From Dickeya chrysanthemi NCPPB 402 (GTDB taxonomy: Bacteria > Pseudomonadota > Gammaproteobacteria > Enterobacterales > Enterobacteriaceae), in assembly GCF_000406105.1 (NCBI RefSeq), contig NZ_CM001974.1, positions 3,226,056-3,290,055 on the forward strand: a DNA stretch of 64,000 nt, written 5' to 3'. The notes under the pieces are model-generated. The model was given only the letters and a program-made list of their open reading frames with translations. It was not told the origin of the DNA and searched no databases. A program made the translations under genes and the position numbers. Shown piece by piece: positions 46,762-57,076 of this stretch; position 1 is the stretch's first letter; every line of letters begins with the position of its first letter.

Positions 46762-47821
46762 CCCTGTTGAACCGCGTGCGCCGCAAACGGCGCTCGCACC
46801 GGATGGTCAGCCATTTCGGTTGACCGTACTGCAAAACCGCCACGGTACGCAGGTAACGCTGATGGATTGGGGAGCCGCCTGGCTCTCTTGTCTGTTGCCG
46901 CTGCCTGGCGGCGCAACGCGTGAAGTGCTGCTGGGCTGCGCGCCCGAACAGTATCCGCATCAGGCCGCTTATCTTGGCGCGTCGGTCGGTCGCTATGCCA
47001 ACCGTATCGCCAACGCGACCTTGCATCAGGGCGATACGCTCATCCGGCTAAAAGCCAACCAAGGGCCGCACCAGTTACATGGCGGCCCAGACGGCTTCCA
47101 CGCCCGGCGCTGGCAGGTACTGCAACAGCGTGACGATCAGGTCACCTACCAGTTGCATTCGCCGGACGGCGATCAGGGCTTTCCCGGCGCGCTGACGGCG
47201 CAGGTCAGTTACCAACTGACCGACCAGAACACGCTGGACATCGAGTATCAGGCCGAAGTGGACCAGCTCTGCCCGGTATGTCTGACCAACCATGCCTATT
47301 TTAACCTTGACGGCGAACCCACCGATGTTCGTCATCATCGGCTACAACTGATGGCGGATTACTATCTGCCGGTGAATCAGGATGGCATTCCCGGCGAGGC
47401 GTTGCAGGAAGTCGCGAACAGCAGTTTTGACTTTCGTCAGCCGAAAACCCTGATGCAGGATTTTCTGTCCGATGCCGACCAGCAGGCCGTGCGCGGCTAT
47501 GACCACGCTTTTTTGTTGCATCGCACCGGCGGCTCCGCTGAAAGCCCGGCCGCCAGCCTGTGGTCGGCGGACGGAAAAATACAGATGCAGGTCTACACCA
47601 GCGCACCGGCGTTGCAGCTCTACAGCGGTAACTTTCTGGCCGGCACACCATCGCGCGACGGGTCGCCTTATGCCAACCACGCCGGGCTGGCGCTGGAAAG
47701 CGAATTTCTGCCGGATAGCCCCAACCACCCGGACTGGCCGCAGCCCGACTGCTGGCTGAAACCCGGCAAACGCTATCGTTCGCTCACCCGGTACGCATTT
47801 AACGTCAGCCAACCGGACTGA
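46751..47821 (+). CDS. galM: galactose mutarotase (aldose 1-epimerase)
   Basis: Interconverts alpha and beta galactose so that GalK receives its substrate. The 356-aa protein has [10 protein letters not shown] (about 77), the catalytic-histidine segments [11 protein letters not shown] and [10 protein letters not shown], and the catalytic glutamate in [19 protein letters not shown] near the C-terminus. It overlaps the end of galK, so the four gal genes are tightly coupled. A strong terminator follows. Confidence 0.96.
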   Translation: MSNDPVEPRAPQTALAPDGQPFRLTVLQNRHGTQVTLMDWGAAWLSCLLPLPGGATREVLLGCAPEQYPHQAAYLGASVGRYANRIANATLHQGDTLIRLKANQGPHQLHGGPDGFHARRWQVLQQRDDQVTYQLHSPDGDQGFPGALTAQVSYQLTDQNTLDIEYQAEVDQLCPVCLTNHAYFNLDGEPTDVRHHRLQLMADYYLPVNQDGIPGEALQEVANSSFDFRQPKTLMQDFLSDADQQAVRGYDHAFLLHRTGGSAESPAASLWSADGKIQMQVYTSAPALQLYSGNFLAGTPSRDGSPYANHAGLALESEFLPDSPNHPDWPQPDCWLKPGKRYRSLTRYAFNVSQPD

Positions 47822-47829
47822 CGCACACC

Positions 47830-47854
47830 AAAGAGCCGGCACCGCCGGCTCTTT
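47830..47854 (+). terminator. intrinsic terminator after galM
   Basis: Perfect 11-bp stem AAAGAGCCGGC / GCCGGCTCTTT with an ACC loop, 8 nt after the galM stop. Confidence 0.85.
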
Positions 47855-47936
47855 ACAAATCTGTGCAAATTCCTGCTTGTACGGCGCGGACTGCGCCTCT
47901 TACACTGGACGCACTTTTTATAAGGATATTCACTTC

Positions 47937-48380
47937 ATGACAGCCTCGCGCCATCATCCACTCAGCCTGCGGCATCTGCGCTACAAAAGCAGATGGGGCT
48001 GGATGTTGGCGCTCTGCTGGCTGCTGTTGAATGCTCAACTGGCGGTGGCAGGCCATCGCTGCAATCTCGCCGTTACCGCCGCACCGGTCAGTATTCAGCA
48101 CGATGCGCACCGTATGCAGCCCGACGCCGTCATGCCCGACATGCCGGCCGCTGATGCCATCCAAACTACCACCGGCGTCAGCCCGCTGTGTGAAAAACAT
48201 TGTCAGCCCGACACCGCCAGCCCGGATTTACCATCGTTATCGCTACTGGCGCTGCCGGTCAGCAGCGAACTCCTGCCGGCGCAGCCGCCGGAACCCGTCA
48301 CCGTCGGCAGCAACCGGTGGTTTACGCCGCCTGTCGCCGGTCCGCCGGCCGAAATCCGTTTTTGCCGATTTAGAGAATAG
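47937..48380 (+). CDS. Cys/His-containing exported protein leading the copper operon
   Basis: A 147-aa protein with an N-terminal basic stretch and hydrophobic segment (about 20-38, WMLALCWLLLNAQLAVAG) suggesting export or anchoring. After it come GHRC, a Met/His/Asp-rich stretch (HDAHRMQPDAVMPDMP) and CEKHC, then a proline-rich tail ending RFCRFRE. These are plausible copper or silver ligands. I do not recognise a named family. It is first in a run with cusF, cusC, cusB and cusA, so a metal-binding or sensing role in the periplasm is inferred. The ATG at 47937 follows AAGGATATTCACTTC. Confidence 0.65.
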   Translation: MTASRHHPLSLRHLRYKSRWGWMLALCWLLLNAQLAVAGHRCNLAVTAAPVSIQHDAHRMQPDAVMPDMPAADAIQTTTGVSPLCEKHCQPDTASPDLPSLSLLALPVSSELLPAQPPEPVTVGSNRWFTPPVAGPPAEIRFCRFRE

Positions 48381-48452
48381 CTTCCGCGATAAACAACTCC
48401 GTGCATTTTTGCGCAACAACTTGTTATTTATCGTATTTATGGAGCTATTATC

Positions 48453-48863
48453 ATGCGTACCTTTTTCGTGTCCATCGCCACTTTTTTCGTGGTCATCACC
48501 ACATCGTTGTTCTCCACTTCACTGCTGGCCGAACAGCCTCAGCACCACACCATGACCGGCGAGATGAACGGCATGTCTCATTCGATGACGGGCGACATGA
48601 ACCATAACGGTATGTCGCCTGCGCCATCCGAATCCGCAACGGTCTACCACTCCACCGGCATCGTCAAGCAGTGGAACGCCAGCGGCGTTACGCTGGCGCA
48701 TGAGGCCATTCCCGCCCTGCGCTGGCCGGCGATGACCATGACCTTCCGCCTGTCGGCGAACGATAACCGGGCGCCGCTGCCGCTGGGCAGCACGGCCAGT
48801 TTCAGCTTCGTGCAACGTGCGGACGGCTACACCCTGACCGACATCACACCGCAGCAACACTAA
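48453..48863 (+). CDS. cusF: periplasmic copper/silver chaperone CusF
   Basis: A 136-aa exported protein with a signal peptide (1-26), a Met/His-rich linker (about 30-60, several GxMNxM-like repeats) and a C-terminal CusF beta-barrel domain (about 62-134). The metal site of the family is complete: His83, Trp91, Met94 and Met96 in LAHEAIPALRWPAMTM. It would bind Cu(I) or Ag(I) and hand it to CusB. GGAG precedes the start by 8 nt. Confidence 0.93.
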   Translation: MRTFFVSIATFFVVITTSLFSTSLLAEQPQHHTMTGEMNGMSHSMTGDMNHNGMSPAPSESATVYHSTGIVKQWNASGVTLAHEAIPALRWPAMTMTFRLSANDNRAPLPLGSTASFSFVQRADGYTLTDITPQQH

Positions 48864-48875
48864 CCGGAGACCACC

Positions 48876-50135
48876 ATGCATACATGCACGCTCCGCGCTC
48901 CGCGCGCGTGGCTGGTGATGTTGTTGTGGCTGCCTGCCGCGTCATTTGCGGCAGCGCTGGATCTGGATGGCGCGCTACAGGCGGCGGAACAGTATTCCGC
49001 CGATCTGTCCGCCAACCAGCACCGGATGAACGCGCTGCAAAACATGGCCGACGCCGCCACACAACTGCCGGACCCACAACTGAAATACGGCATCGAAAAC
49101 GTCCCGCTCGGCGGTAATAACAACCAGCGCCTGACACGCGAAGGCATGACCATGCAACGCGTCGGCATCATGCAGACTTACGTCAGCGCCACCAAGCGCG
49201 AACGTAAAGCGCAAACCATTCAGGCGGAAGCCGACACCGTGCGTGGCAATAGCGACGCTCTGCGCGCCCAGTTGCAACGCGATACCGCCCAAGCCTGGCT
49301 GGAGCTGGCGCTCTCCCGCCAGACACTGCAAGACGTTGCCGCGCTGGTGCAGGAAAGCCAGCGTCAGATAGCCGTTCAAAAAGCCGGCGTAGCAGCCGGT
49401 GGCGAATCAGCCCGGGTGCTGGACGCCCGGCTGACGCTCTCCGCCATGCAGGATCGGCTGGCGGACGCCACCCGGGATGTCGCCGTCGCGCAAACCCGGC
49501 TCACCCGGCTGACCGGCATCGCCGATGTCGCCACACAAGGGCCGTTGCCCCGCTTCGAGCGCCTGCCTGCCGAACCGGCGGTGTTGTACGCCGCTATCGT
49601 TCACCACCCGGAAATCGCCCAGGCCGAACAGGAAACCCGGCTGGCACAGGCTCGGGCGGCGCAATCCGCGGTTGCGGCCATTCCGGATGTCGGCGTTGAA
49701 GTCTATTACGGCCGTCGCGGCAACAATTTCGACGACATGGCCGGCGTTGAGATCAGCATGGACTTGCCGTTGTTCCAGTCCAGCAGGCAGGACAAAGATC
49801 ACGCCGCCGACGTCGCGCGCAGCATGGAAGCCCGCGACCGGGTTGCGCTGGCCCAGCGGGAACATCGGGCGCAGCTCGATACGCTGCTGGCGCAATATCA
49901 AGCCGCTCAGTCACGCTGGCGCCGCCAGAACGACGAGGTGTTACCGCTACAGCAACAACGCATTCGGCTGCTGCAAAGCCAATATCAGAGCGGCAGCAGT
50001 GATCTGGCCGGCGTGCTGGAAGCACGCCGCGCGTTGCTGGACAGCCGCATCGCCGCCCAGAACGCCGCCCGCGACATGGCGGCACTGTGGGCCAATCTCC
50101 GTTATCTGATGCCACAAGGAACCGCTGCAAAATGA
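48876..50135 (+). CDS. cusC: outer-membrane efflux channel CusC/CzcC-type
   Basis: TolC-family outer-membrane factor of 419 aa with a signal peptide (about 1-26). Two OEP repeats rich in long helices form the periplasmic tunnel, for example LDLDGALQAAEQYSADLSAN near the N-terminus and LPLFQSSRQDKDHAAD in the second repeat. No lipobox is present, unlike E. coli CusC. It forms the exit duct for the CusBA pump. Its stop overlaps the cusB start (ATGA). Confidence 0.88.
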   Translation: MHTCTLRAPRAWLVMLLWLPAASFAAALDLDGALQAAEQYSADLSANQHRMNALQNMADAATQLPDPQLKYGIENVPLGGNNNQRLTREGMTMQRVGIMQTYVSATKRERKAQTIQAEADTVRGNSDALRAQLQRDTAQAWLELALSRQTLQDVAALVQESQRQIAVQKAGVAAGGESARVLDARLTLSAMQDRLADATRDVAVAQTRLTRLTGIADVATQGPLPRFERLPAEPAVLYAAIVHHPEIAQAEQETRLAQARAAQSAVAAIPDVGVEVYYGRRGNNFDDMAGVEISMDLPLFQSSRQDKDHAADVARSMEARDRVALAQREHRAQLDTLLAQYQAAQSRWRRQNDEVLPLQQQRIRLLQSQYQSGSSDLAGVLEARRALLDSRIAAQNAARDMAALWANLRYLMPQGTAAK

Positions 50136-51643
50136 ACCGAACTTTTCTTGTCAGCCTGACGATGGTGGCGCTGGCCGCGGCGGCGGTCGGGTATTACAGC
50201 GGCAGCCGCACGACCTCGCCCCATGTCACCACCGCAACCCCCGATGCCAACGGCGGTCGCAAGGTTCTCTATTGGTATGATCCGATGGTGCCGGACAAAC
50301 GCTTCGATCAGCCCGGCAAATCGCCGTTTATGGATATGCCGCTGACGCCGCGTTACGCCGATGAAGTGCAGGATAACGGCGGCGTGACGGTCAGCCCGCG
50401 CCAGCAACAGAATCTTGGCGTGCGTACCGCCCAGGCGGAGCGCCGTGAACTGCGACCTCAGGCGATCGGTTACGGTACCGTGGCGCTCAATGAACGCACG
50501 CTGCGTACACTGGTTGCCCCCAGCGGCGGCGTGGTGGAACAGCTTAACGTCAGCGCAGTGCAACAACCGGTGCAGAAAGGCCAGACGCTGGCAGTACTGT
50601 GGAACCCGAGCTGGGCGGCGGCTCAGCAAGAGTATCTGGCGGTGCGCCAGTTGGGAGACCCGGAACTCAGCCAGGCCGCGCGACAAAAGCTGGCGTTGAT
50701 GTTCATGCCGGAAAGCGTGATCCGTCAGGTGGAGCGCAGCGGCAAACCGCAACCGCGACTGACCATCACCGCACCGGAGAACGGCTACATCAACCGGCTG
50801 GATGTGCGTACCGGTACTCAGTTGACCCCGGCGCAACCGCTGTTTGAGCTGGCCAGTCTCGACCCGGTGTGGGTTGAAGTGGAATATCCGGCCGCACAGG
50901 CGGCAGCGTTGCATATCGGCGACGAGATGCTCGCCATCAGCGACAGTTGGCCGGACGACACCTTTCGGGGTCGCATTGCCGAGCTGTTGCCGCAGCTCGA
51001 CACGGCCACCCGTACGCTGAAAGCCCGCGTGGTGCTGGACAACCGCCGGCAACGCCTCAAACCCGGTATGTACCTGACGGTACGGCTGGCCGCCGGTACC
51101 GCCCGCCAGGCGCTGATGGTGCCGCAACAGGCGCTGTTGGTCAGCAGCCGGCAAAACCGGGTATTGCTGAGCGACGGTCAGGGCTATTTCACCCCACGCC
51201 CGGTTGAAGTCGGCGTCACTCAGGAAGGCTGGGCAGAAATCCGCTCCGGGCTTAACGACGGCGACAAAGTGGTTATCTCCGGCCAGTTCCTGATCGACTC
51301 CGAAGCCAGCTTGCGCAGTGCGTTGACCGCGTTTAGCGACAGTAGTGTTCAGAACAAAGTTCAGGACAAAGTTCCCGCATCACCAACAACGCACGCCGGC
51401 GATTACCAAACCAACGGCGTGATCAAAGCCATCAACGGCAAACAGGTCACTCTCGCTCACGACGCCGTGCCAGCGCTCAACTGGCCGCCGATGACCATGG
51501 ATTTCACTTTCGATGGTGACGCGCTGCCTGCAACCCTCCAGCCCGGCATGACGGTGACATTTCGTTTCCGTCTGGATGACAACGGTGCGCGCCTGCTGGC
51601 TATCCAGCCCGTCGCCGTTACCCCCCACGGAGGTCACTTATGA
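50132..51643 (+). CDS. cusB: membrane-fusion protein CusB with fused CusF domain
   Basis: Periplasmic adaptor of the Cu/Ag RND pump, 503 aa. It has an N-terminal membrane anchor (about 6-24), a heavy-metal-binding segment with YDPM and [12 protein letters not shown] (about 47-74, the methionines used by CusB), then barrel-sandwich and beta-barrel domains. After a VQNKVQDKV linker repeat comes a complete second CusF domain (about 423-495) with His443, Trp451, Met454 and Met456. Such CusB/SilB-CusF fusions are known in other proteobacteria. The start at 50132 overlaps cusC; the cusA start overlaps its stop. Confidence 0.93.
   Translation: MNRTFLVSLTMVALAAAAVGYYSGSRTTSPHVTTATPDANGGRKVLYWYDPMVPDKRFDQPGKSPFMDMPLTPRYADEVQDNGGVTVSPRQQQNLGVRTAQAERRELRPQAIGYGTVALNERTLRTLVAPSGGVVEQLNVSAVQQPVQKGQTLAVLWNPSWAAAQQEYLAVRQLGDPELSQAARQKLALMFMPESVIRQVERSGKPQPRLTITAPENGYINRLDVRTGTQLTPAQPLFELASLDPVWVEVEYPAAQAAALHIGDEMLAISDSWPDDTFRGRIAELLPQLDTATRTLKARVVLDNRRQRLKPGMYLTVRLAAGTARQALMVPQQALLVSSRQNRVLLSDGQGYFTPRPVEVGVTQEGWAEIRSGLNDGDKVVISGQFLIDSEASLRSALTAFSDSSVQNKVQDKVPASPTTHAGDYQTNGVIKAINGKQVTLAHDAVPALNWPPMTMDFTFDGDALPATLQPGMTVTFRFRLDDNGARLLAIQPVAVTPHGGHL
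51347..51370 (+). repeat. 2 x 12-bp in-frame tandem repeat in the cusB linker
   Basis: GTTCAGAACAAA (51347-51358) and GTTCAGGACAAA (51359-51370), followed by a third GTTC. They encode VQNK and VQDK in the linker before the fused CusF domain. Confidence 0.8.
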
Positions 51644-54600
51644 TCGTTTCAGTGATTCGTTGGTCGATCCAAAACCGTTTTCTGGTGCTGGTAGCCACGC
51701 TGCTGATGGCCGGTTGGGGCGTCATTTCACTACAGAGAACACCGCTGGATGCCCTGCCGGACCTCTCCGACGTACAGGTGATCATCCGGGTCAGCTATCC
51801 CGGCAAGGCACCGCAAGTGGTGGAAAATCAGGTGACCTATCCGCTGACTACCACCATGCTGTCGGTGCCCGGCGCGAAAACCGTGCGCGGCTTTTCCATG
51901 TTCGGCGACGCCTATGTTTACGTCTTGTTCGAGGATGGCACCGACCCGTACTGGGCGCGCTCCCGCGTACTGGAGTACCTGAGTCAGGTGCAATCCACCC
52001 TGCCCACTGAGGCAAAAGCCTCGCTGGGGCCGGACGCTACCGGGGTCGGTTGGATCTACGAATACGCGCTGGTCGATCGCAGCGGCCGGCACAGCCTGGC
52101 GGATTTGCGCGCCATTCAGGATTGGCTACTGAAATATGAGCTGAAAACCGTGCCCAATGTGGCGGAAGTCGCCAGCATCGGCGGTATGGTGCGCCAATAT
52201 CAAGTGGTGCTGAATCCGGAACGGCTGCGTGCCCTTAACGTCACGCACCAGCAGGTGATCGACGCGCTGCGGGCGGCCAATCAGGAGAGCGGCGGTTCGG
52301 TTATCGAGCTGGGTGAAGCGGAGTACATGGTGCGAACTTCCGGGTATCTGCTGAAAACGGAAGACTTTCTCAACGTGGCGGTCGGTCGGCGCGACGGTAT
52401 CCCGGTGCTGTTGCAGGATGTCGCGACCTTACGACAAGGCCCGGAAATGCGCCGAGGCATTGCCGAGCTTAACGGCGAAGGCGAAGTGGCGGGCGGCGTG
52501 ATTGTGATGCGCTCCGGCAAAAACGCGCTGGAAACGCTGCGTGCGGTACATGCCCGCCTGCAACAGGTTCGCCAAAGCCTGCCCGCCGGGGTGGAGATCG
52601 TCACCACTTACGATCGCTCGCCGCTAATCGAACGCGCCATCACCACCCTTAGCCACAAACTGCTGGAAGAGTTCGTGGTGGTGGTGTTGGTGTGCTCGTT
52701 GTTCCTGTTTCACTTCCGCTCTTCGCTGGTGGCGATCATCAGCCTGCCGCTGGGGATTCTGGGCGCGTTTATCATCATGCGCCATCAGGGTATCAACGCC
52801 AATATCATGTCGTTGGGCGGGATCGCCATCGCTATCGGCGCCATGGTGGACGCGGCGATTGTGATGATCGAAAACATGCACAAGGTGGTCGAACAGTGGC
52901 GACATCAACACCCGGACCGCGAACCGGATAACGCCACCTGGTGGCAACTCGCCACTCAGGCGGCGACGGAAGTGGGGCCGGCTCTGTTTTGCAGCCTGTT
53001 GATCATTACGCTGTCGTTTATCCCGGTGTTCTCGCTGGAGGCACAGGAAGGCCGCCTGTTCTCGCCGCTGGCGTTCACCAAAACCTACGCGATGGCGGTA
53101 TCTGCCGGCCTTGGCATTACGCTGGTGCCGGTGCTGATGGGGTATTTCGTGCGCGGCCGTATTCCCGACGAGCAGGCCAACCCGCTCAACCGCTGGCTGA
53201 TCGCCCTGTATCAACCGATTTTACAGCAGGTGCTGCGGTTTCCTAAAACCACGCTGGCTGTTTCGCTGGCGCTGCTGGCGCTGACGTTGTTCCCGCTTGC
53301 TCGTCTCGGCAGCGAATTCATGCCGCCGCTGGACGAAGGCGACCTGTTGTATATGCCGTCCACCCTGCCCGGCATTTCACCACGCGAAGCGGCCCGGTTA
53401 TTACAGCAAACCGACCGACTGATCAAAACCGTACCGGAAGTAGAAAGCGTATTCGGCAAGGCCGGTCGCGCCGAGAGCGCCACCGACCCGGCGCCGCTGA
53501 CCATGCTGGAAACCACCATCCGTCTCAAACCACGGGAACAGTGGCGGCCGGGTATGACTATGGACAAACTGGTAGCCGAACTGGATCAAACCGTCAGCCT
53601 TCCCGGCATCGCCAATGTGTGGGTGCCGCCGATCCGCAACCGGCTCGACATGCTGGCGACCGGCATCAAAAGCCCGGTCGGCATCAAGGTGAACGGCGAC
53701 AATCTGCATGACATCGAACAGGTGGCGGCACAGATAGAACAGGTGGTGAAACGCGTACCCGGCGTGACGTCGGCACTGGCGGAACGGCTGGCGGGCGGGC
53801 GCTATATCGACATCGATATCGACCGGCGGCGGGCCGCCCGCTACGGCGTATCGGTGCAGGAGTTGCAGTCGATGGTCGCGACACTGATCGGCGGGGAAAA
53901 CATCGGCGAAACGCTGGAAGGCCGCCAGCGTTACCCGATCAACGTGCGTTACCCGCGGGAAATTCGTGACTCAATAGACGCAGTGAAAAATCTGCCGGTG
54001 GTGACGCAAAGCGGTGCGCGCCTGACGCTCTCCGATCTGGCCGAGGTACGCGTCAGCGAAGGGCCGCCGATGTTGAAAAGCGAAAACGGCCGCCTGTCCG
54101 ACTGGATTTATGTCGACCTGCGCGGGCGCGACCTGAAATCCGCCGTGGAGGAGATGCAACGCCAGGTAGCGCAGCAGGTCACACTGCCGCAGGGCGTCTC
54201 GGTTAGCTGGTCCGGTCAGTTCGAATATCTGGAGCGTGCGACGGAAACCATGAAGCTGGTGGTGCCCTTCACGCTGCTGATTATTTTCATCCTGCTGTAC
54301 GTGACTTTCGGCCAGATCAAAGACGCGCTGCTGATTATGGGTACACTACCGTTTGCGCTGATCGGCGGCGTCTGGCTGTTGTATCTGCTCGGCTATAATT
54401 TATCTGTCGCCGCTGCGGTAGGGTTCATCGCGCTGGCCGGGGTGGCGGCGGAGTTTGGCGTGATCATGCTGCTGTATCTGAATCACGCGGTGGAAAAGCA
54501 TCGCCGGCCGGGACAGGCGCTGACCAACGAGCAGTTGACGGCCGCCATCCGTGAAGGCGCGGTGTTGCGGGTACGCCCGAAAATGATGACCGTCGCCACC

Positions 54601-54777
54601 ATCATGGCCGGGCTGTTGCCTATCATGTGGGGCGGCGGCACCGGTTCGGAAATCATGCAGCGCATCGCGGCGCCAATGGTCGGCGGCATGGTCAGTGCGC
54701 CGTTGCTATCCATGTTGGTGATTCCGGCGCTGTTTTTGTTGCTCCATCGCAATTCGGTGGATAAACAAGCAAGCTGA
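51640..54777 (+). CDS. cusA: copper/silver RND efflux pump CusA
   Basis: Heavy-metal RND transporter of 1045 aa with the usual twelve membrane spans and two large periplasmic loops. It has the proton-relay aspartate in [14 protein letters not shown] (about 400-413) and the methionine positions corresponding to the CusA binding triad: [28 protein letters not shown] and [13 protein letters not shown]. It couples proton influx to Cu(I)/Ag(I) export through CusB and CusC. It is the last gene of the operon; no cusRS regulator pair follows before gpmA. Confidence 0.96.
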   Translation: MIVSVIRWSIQNRFLVLVATLLMAGWGVISLQRTPLDALPDLSDVQVIIRVSYPGKAPQVVENQVTYPLTTTMLSVPGAKTVRGFSMFGDAYVYVLFEDGTDPYWARSRVLEYLSQVQSTLPTEAKASLGPDATGVGWIYEYALVDRSGRHSLADLRAIQDWLLKYELKTVPNVAEVASIGGMVRQYQVVLNPERLRALNVTHQQVIDALRAANQESGGSVIELGEAEYMVRTSGYLLKTEDFLNVAVGRRDGIPVLLQDVATLRQGPEMRRGIAELNGEGEVAGGVIVMRSGKNALETLRAVHARLQQVRQSLPAGVEIVTTYDRSPLIERAITTLSHKLLEEFVVVVLVCSLFLFHFRSSLVAIISLPLGILGAFIIMRHQGINANIMSLGGIAIAIGAMVDAAIVMIENMHKVVEQWRHQHPDREPDNATWWQLATQAATEVGPALFCSLLIITLSFIPVFSLEAQEGRLFSPLAFTKTYAMAVSAGLGITLVPVLMGYFVRGRIPDEQANPLNRWLIALYQPILQQVLRFPKTTLAVSLALLALTLFPLARLGSEFMPPLDEGDLLYMPSTLPGISPREAARLLQQTDRLIKTVPEVESVFGKAGRAESATDPAPLTMLETTIRLKPREQWRPGMTMDKLVAELDQTVSLPGIANVWVPPIRNRLDMLATGIKSPVGIKVNGDNLHDIEQVAAQIEQVVKRVPGVTSALAERLAGGRYIDIDIDRRRAARYGVSVQELQSMVATLIGGENIGETLEGRQRYPINVRYPREIRDSIDAVKNLPVVTQSGARLTLSDLAEVRVSEGPPMLKSENGRLSDWIYVDLRGRDLKSAVEEMQRQVAQQVTLPQGVSVSWSGQFEYLERATETMKLVVPFTLLIIFILLYVTFGQIKDALLIMGTLPFALIGGVWLLYLLGYNLSVAAAVGFIALAGVAAEFGVIMLLYLNHAVEKHRRPGQALTNEQLTAAIREGAVLRVRPKMMTVATIMAGLLPIMWGGGTGSEIMQRIAAPMVGGMVSAPLLSMLVIPALFLLLHRNSVDKQAS

Positions 54778-54845
54778 AACGATAAAGCCACCTGTTTTAT
54801 CGCCATTGTGGCGACATATAAATCAGGCGGCCAGATGAGTAGCGA

Positions 54846-54875
54846 TTGCCGATAACCGCTCTCCGGCCCTATAAT
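54846..54875 (+). promoter_or_regulatory. likely gpmA promoter
   Basis: TTGCCG (54846-54851) and a perfect TATAAT (54870-54875) with an 18-bp spacer, 46 bp before the gpmA start. Confidence 0.65.
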
Positions 54876-54920
54876 GGGCGCAGTTATCATAGAAATCTTA
54901 GTATATGAAGGAGTTAAGCT

Positions 54921-55673
54921 ATGGCTGTAACTAAGCTGGTACTGGTGCGACATGGTGAGAGCCAGTGGAACAACGAAAACCGCTTCACCGGCTGGATGGA
55001 CGTTGAACTGTCCGAAAAAGGCGTCAATGAAGCCAAACAGGCAGGTAAACTGCTGAAAGAAGAAGGTTTCAGCTTTGATTTTGCCTACACCTCTGTGCTG
55101 AAACGTGCCATTCACACCCTGTGGAACGTGCTGGACGAGTTGGATCAGGCCTGGCTGCCGGTAGAAAAATGCTGGAAACTGAACGAACGTCACTACGGTG
55201 CGTTGCAGGGCCTGAACAAGGCGGAAACCGCTGAGAAATACGGTGACGATCAGGTGAAACTGTGGCGTCGCGGCTTCGCGGTTACTCCGCCGGAACTGAC
55301 CCGTGACGACGAACGTTTCCCGGGCCACGACCCGCGTTACGCGTCGCTGAGCGATAAAGAGCTGCCGCTGACCGAAAGCCTGGCGCTGACCATTGAACGC
55401 GTGGTGCCGTACTGGAATGAAAGCATTCTGCCGCGTATCAAAAAAGGCGAGCGCGTGATCATCGCCGCTCACGGCAACTCACTGCGTGCGCTGGTGAAAT
55501 ATCTGGATAACATGAGCGAAGAAGAAATTCTGGAGCTGAATATCCCGACCGCCGTACCGCTGGTTTACGAATTCGACGAAAACTTCAAACCGATCAAACG
55601 CTACTATCTGGGCAATGCCGACGAAATCGCCGCGAAAGCCGCAGCAGTAGCCAATCAGGGTAAAGCGAAGTAA
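54921..55673 (+). CDS. gpmA: 2,3-bisphosphoglycerate-dependent phosphoglycerate mutase
   Basis: Glycolytic mutase interconverting 3- and 2-phosphoglycerate, 250 aa as in E. coli. The N-terminal [10 protein letters not shown] holds the phosphohistidine (His11). [17 protein letters not shown] [20 protein letters not shown] and [14 protein letters not shown] carry the other active-site residues, including His184. AAGGAG precedes the start. In E. coli the gene adjoins gal; here the cus operon intervenes. Confidence 0.98.
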   Translation: MAVTKLVLVRHGESQWNNENRFTGWMDVELSEKGVNEAKQAGKLLKEEGFSFDFAYTSVLKRAIHTLWNVLDELDQAWLPVEKCWKLNERHYGALQGLNKAETAEKYGDDQVKLWRRGFAVTPPELTRDDERFPGHDPRYASLSDKELPLTESLALTIERVVPYWNESILPRIKKGERVIIAAHGNSLRALVKYLDNMSEEEILELNIPTAVPLVYEFDENFKPIKRYYLGNADEIAAKAAAVANQGKAK

Positions 55674-55725
55674 TCGCTCTTGCTCGGCCAACACATCGCC
55701 GCTACTGCGGGTGATGATGAAGCAG

Positions 55726-55757
55726 TAAAAAAACCCGGTTTAACCACCGGGTTTTTC
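55726..55757. terminator. bidirectional terminator between gpmA and aroG
   Basis: The stem AAACCCGGT / ACCGGGTTT is flanked by A-runs on one side and T-runs on the other, between the convergent gpmA and aroG. Confidence 0.85.
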
Positions 55758-55776
55758 TTATCTGACGATACAGGTA

Positions 55777-56829
55777 TTAGCCGCGACGCTGACGCACCGC
55801 AGCAGCCAACTGACGCAGCAGGCTGTCGGTATCATCCCAGCCGATACAGGCATCGGTGACGCTCTTGCCGTATACCAGCGGTTCGCCGCTTTCCAGGCTC
55901 TGGTTACCTTCCACCAGATGGCTTTCCACCATCACGCCCATGATCGCCTGCTCGCCACCGCCGACCTGACGGCACACATCTTCGCAAACGTCCATCTGCT
56001 TTTTAAACTGCTTGCAGCTGTTGGCATGGCTGAAATCAATCATCACCTGTGTCGGCAAGCCCGCTTTTTCCAGGCCTTCCTTCACTGCCTGCACATGCTC
56101 CGCACTGTAGTTAGGCGCTTTGCCACCGCGCAGAATGATATGGCAGTCGTGGTTGCCGCTGGTATTCACGATCGCCGAATGACCCCACTTGGTTACCGAC
56201 AGGAAACAGTGCGGCGCACGAGCGGCATTAATGGCGTCAATCGCTACCTTGATGGTGCCGTCGGTACCGTTCTTGAAGCCCACCGGGCAAGACAAGCCGG
56301 ACGCCAGTTCGCGATGCACCTGAGATTCAGTGGTGCGAGCGCCGATGGCCCCCCAGCTCATCAGGTCCGCCACGTACTGCGGCGTGATCATATCCAGAAA
56401 CTCACCCGCCGCCGGCAAACCGGTGTCGTTGATATCCAGCAGCAACTGGCGGGCAATACGCAGACCATCGTTGATCTGGAAGCTGTTATCCATGTGCGGA
56501 TCGTTGATCAACCCTTTCCAACCCACAGTAGTACGCGGCTTTTCAAAATAGACGCGCATCACCACTTCTAAATCGTCATGCAGTTCTTCGCGTAATTTCA
56601 GCAAACGCGCGGCATACTCTTTAGCCGCTTTCGGATCATGGATGGAACAGGGCCCAATCACCACCAGCAGGCGGTCGTCATTACCTTTCAGGATCTTGTG
56701 AATGGCATTACGGGCATTAAATACGGTCTGTGCTGCGTGTTCAGTGGCCGGAAACTTCTCCAGCAACGCAACGGGGGGAAGCAATTCTTTAATTTCTTTA
56801 ATTCTCAAATCGTCATTCTGGTAATTCAT
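55777..56829 (-). CDS. aroG: 3-deoxy-7-phosphoheptulonate (DAHP) synthase, AroG type
   Basis: First enzyme of the shikimate pathway, condensing PEP and erythrose-4-phosphate. The 350-aa protein matches E. coli AroG along its length: IGPCSIHD metal cysteine loop (about 59-66), EKPRTTVGWKGLINDP, GARTTESQVHRELASGLSCPVGFKNGT-type core and GVMVESHLVEGNQ. AroG is the phenylalanine-sensitive isozyme; the identity supports the same type here. The start at 56829 gives the E. coli N-terminus MNYQNDDLRIKEIK. The frame extends eight codons upstream. Confidence 0.97.
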   Translation of the reverse strand: MNYQNDDLRIKEIKELLPPVALLEKFPATEHAAQTVFNARNAIHKILKGNDDRLLVVIGPCSIHDPKAAKEYAARLLKLREELHDDLEVVMRVYFEKPRTTVGWKGLINDPHMDNSFQINDGLRIARQLLLDINDTGLPAAGEFLDMITPQYVADLMSWGAIGARTTESQVHRELASGLSCPVGFKNGTDGTIKVAIDAINAARAPHCFLSVTKWGHSAIVNTSGNHDCHIILRGGKAPNYSAEHVQAVKEGLEKAGLPTQVMIDFSHANSCKQFKKQMDVCEDVCRQVGGGEQAIMGVMVESHLVEGNQSLESGEPLVYGKSVTDACIGWDDTDSLLRQLAAAVRQRRG

Positions 56830-56928
56830 AATAGGTCCATGTCTCCGCAGCAACAGACGATAGTCCCCTGTCTGCCCGGAGTAAAAAACGAAAAATAAAA
56901 ACGTCGTCGTTCATATTGCAGGCTGGCT

Positions 56929-56934
56929 ATTATA
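56929..56934 (-). promoter_or_regulatory. possible aroG -10 box
   Basis: Perfect TATAAT on the minus strand, about 100 bp before the aroG start. No convincing -35 or TyrR box was identified. Confidence 0.4.
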
Positions 56935-57076
56935 AGTCAAGCGGCTCACGCCTGGGGCAAATAATACTCACCAGTATTCACAGCAGTAACGGCTACTGTT
57001 CATTTGGCTTGAGAAAACACTGAGTACGGCTTAACCACTGCGCTGAACCGTACACGCGAGCATGCCTGATTACCGG

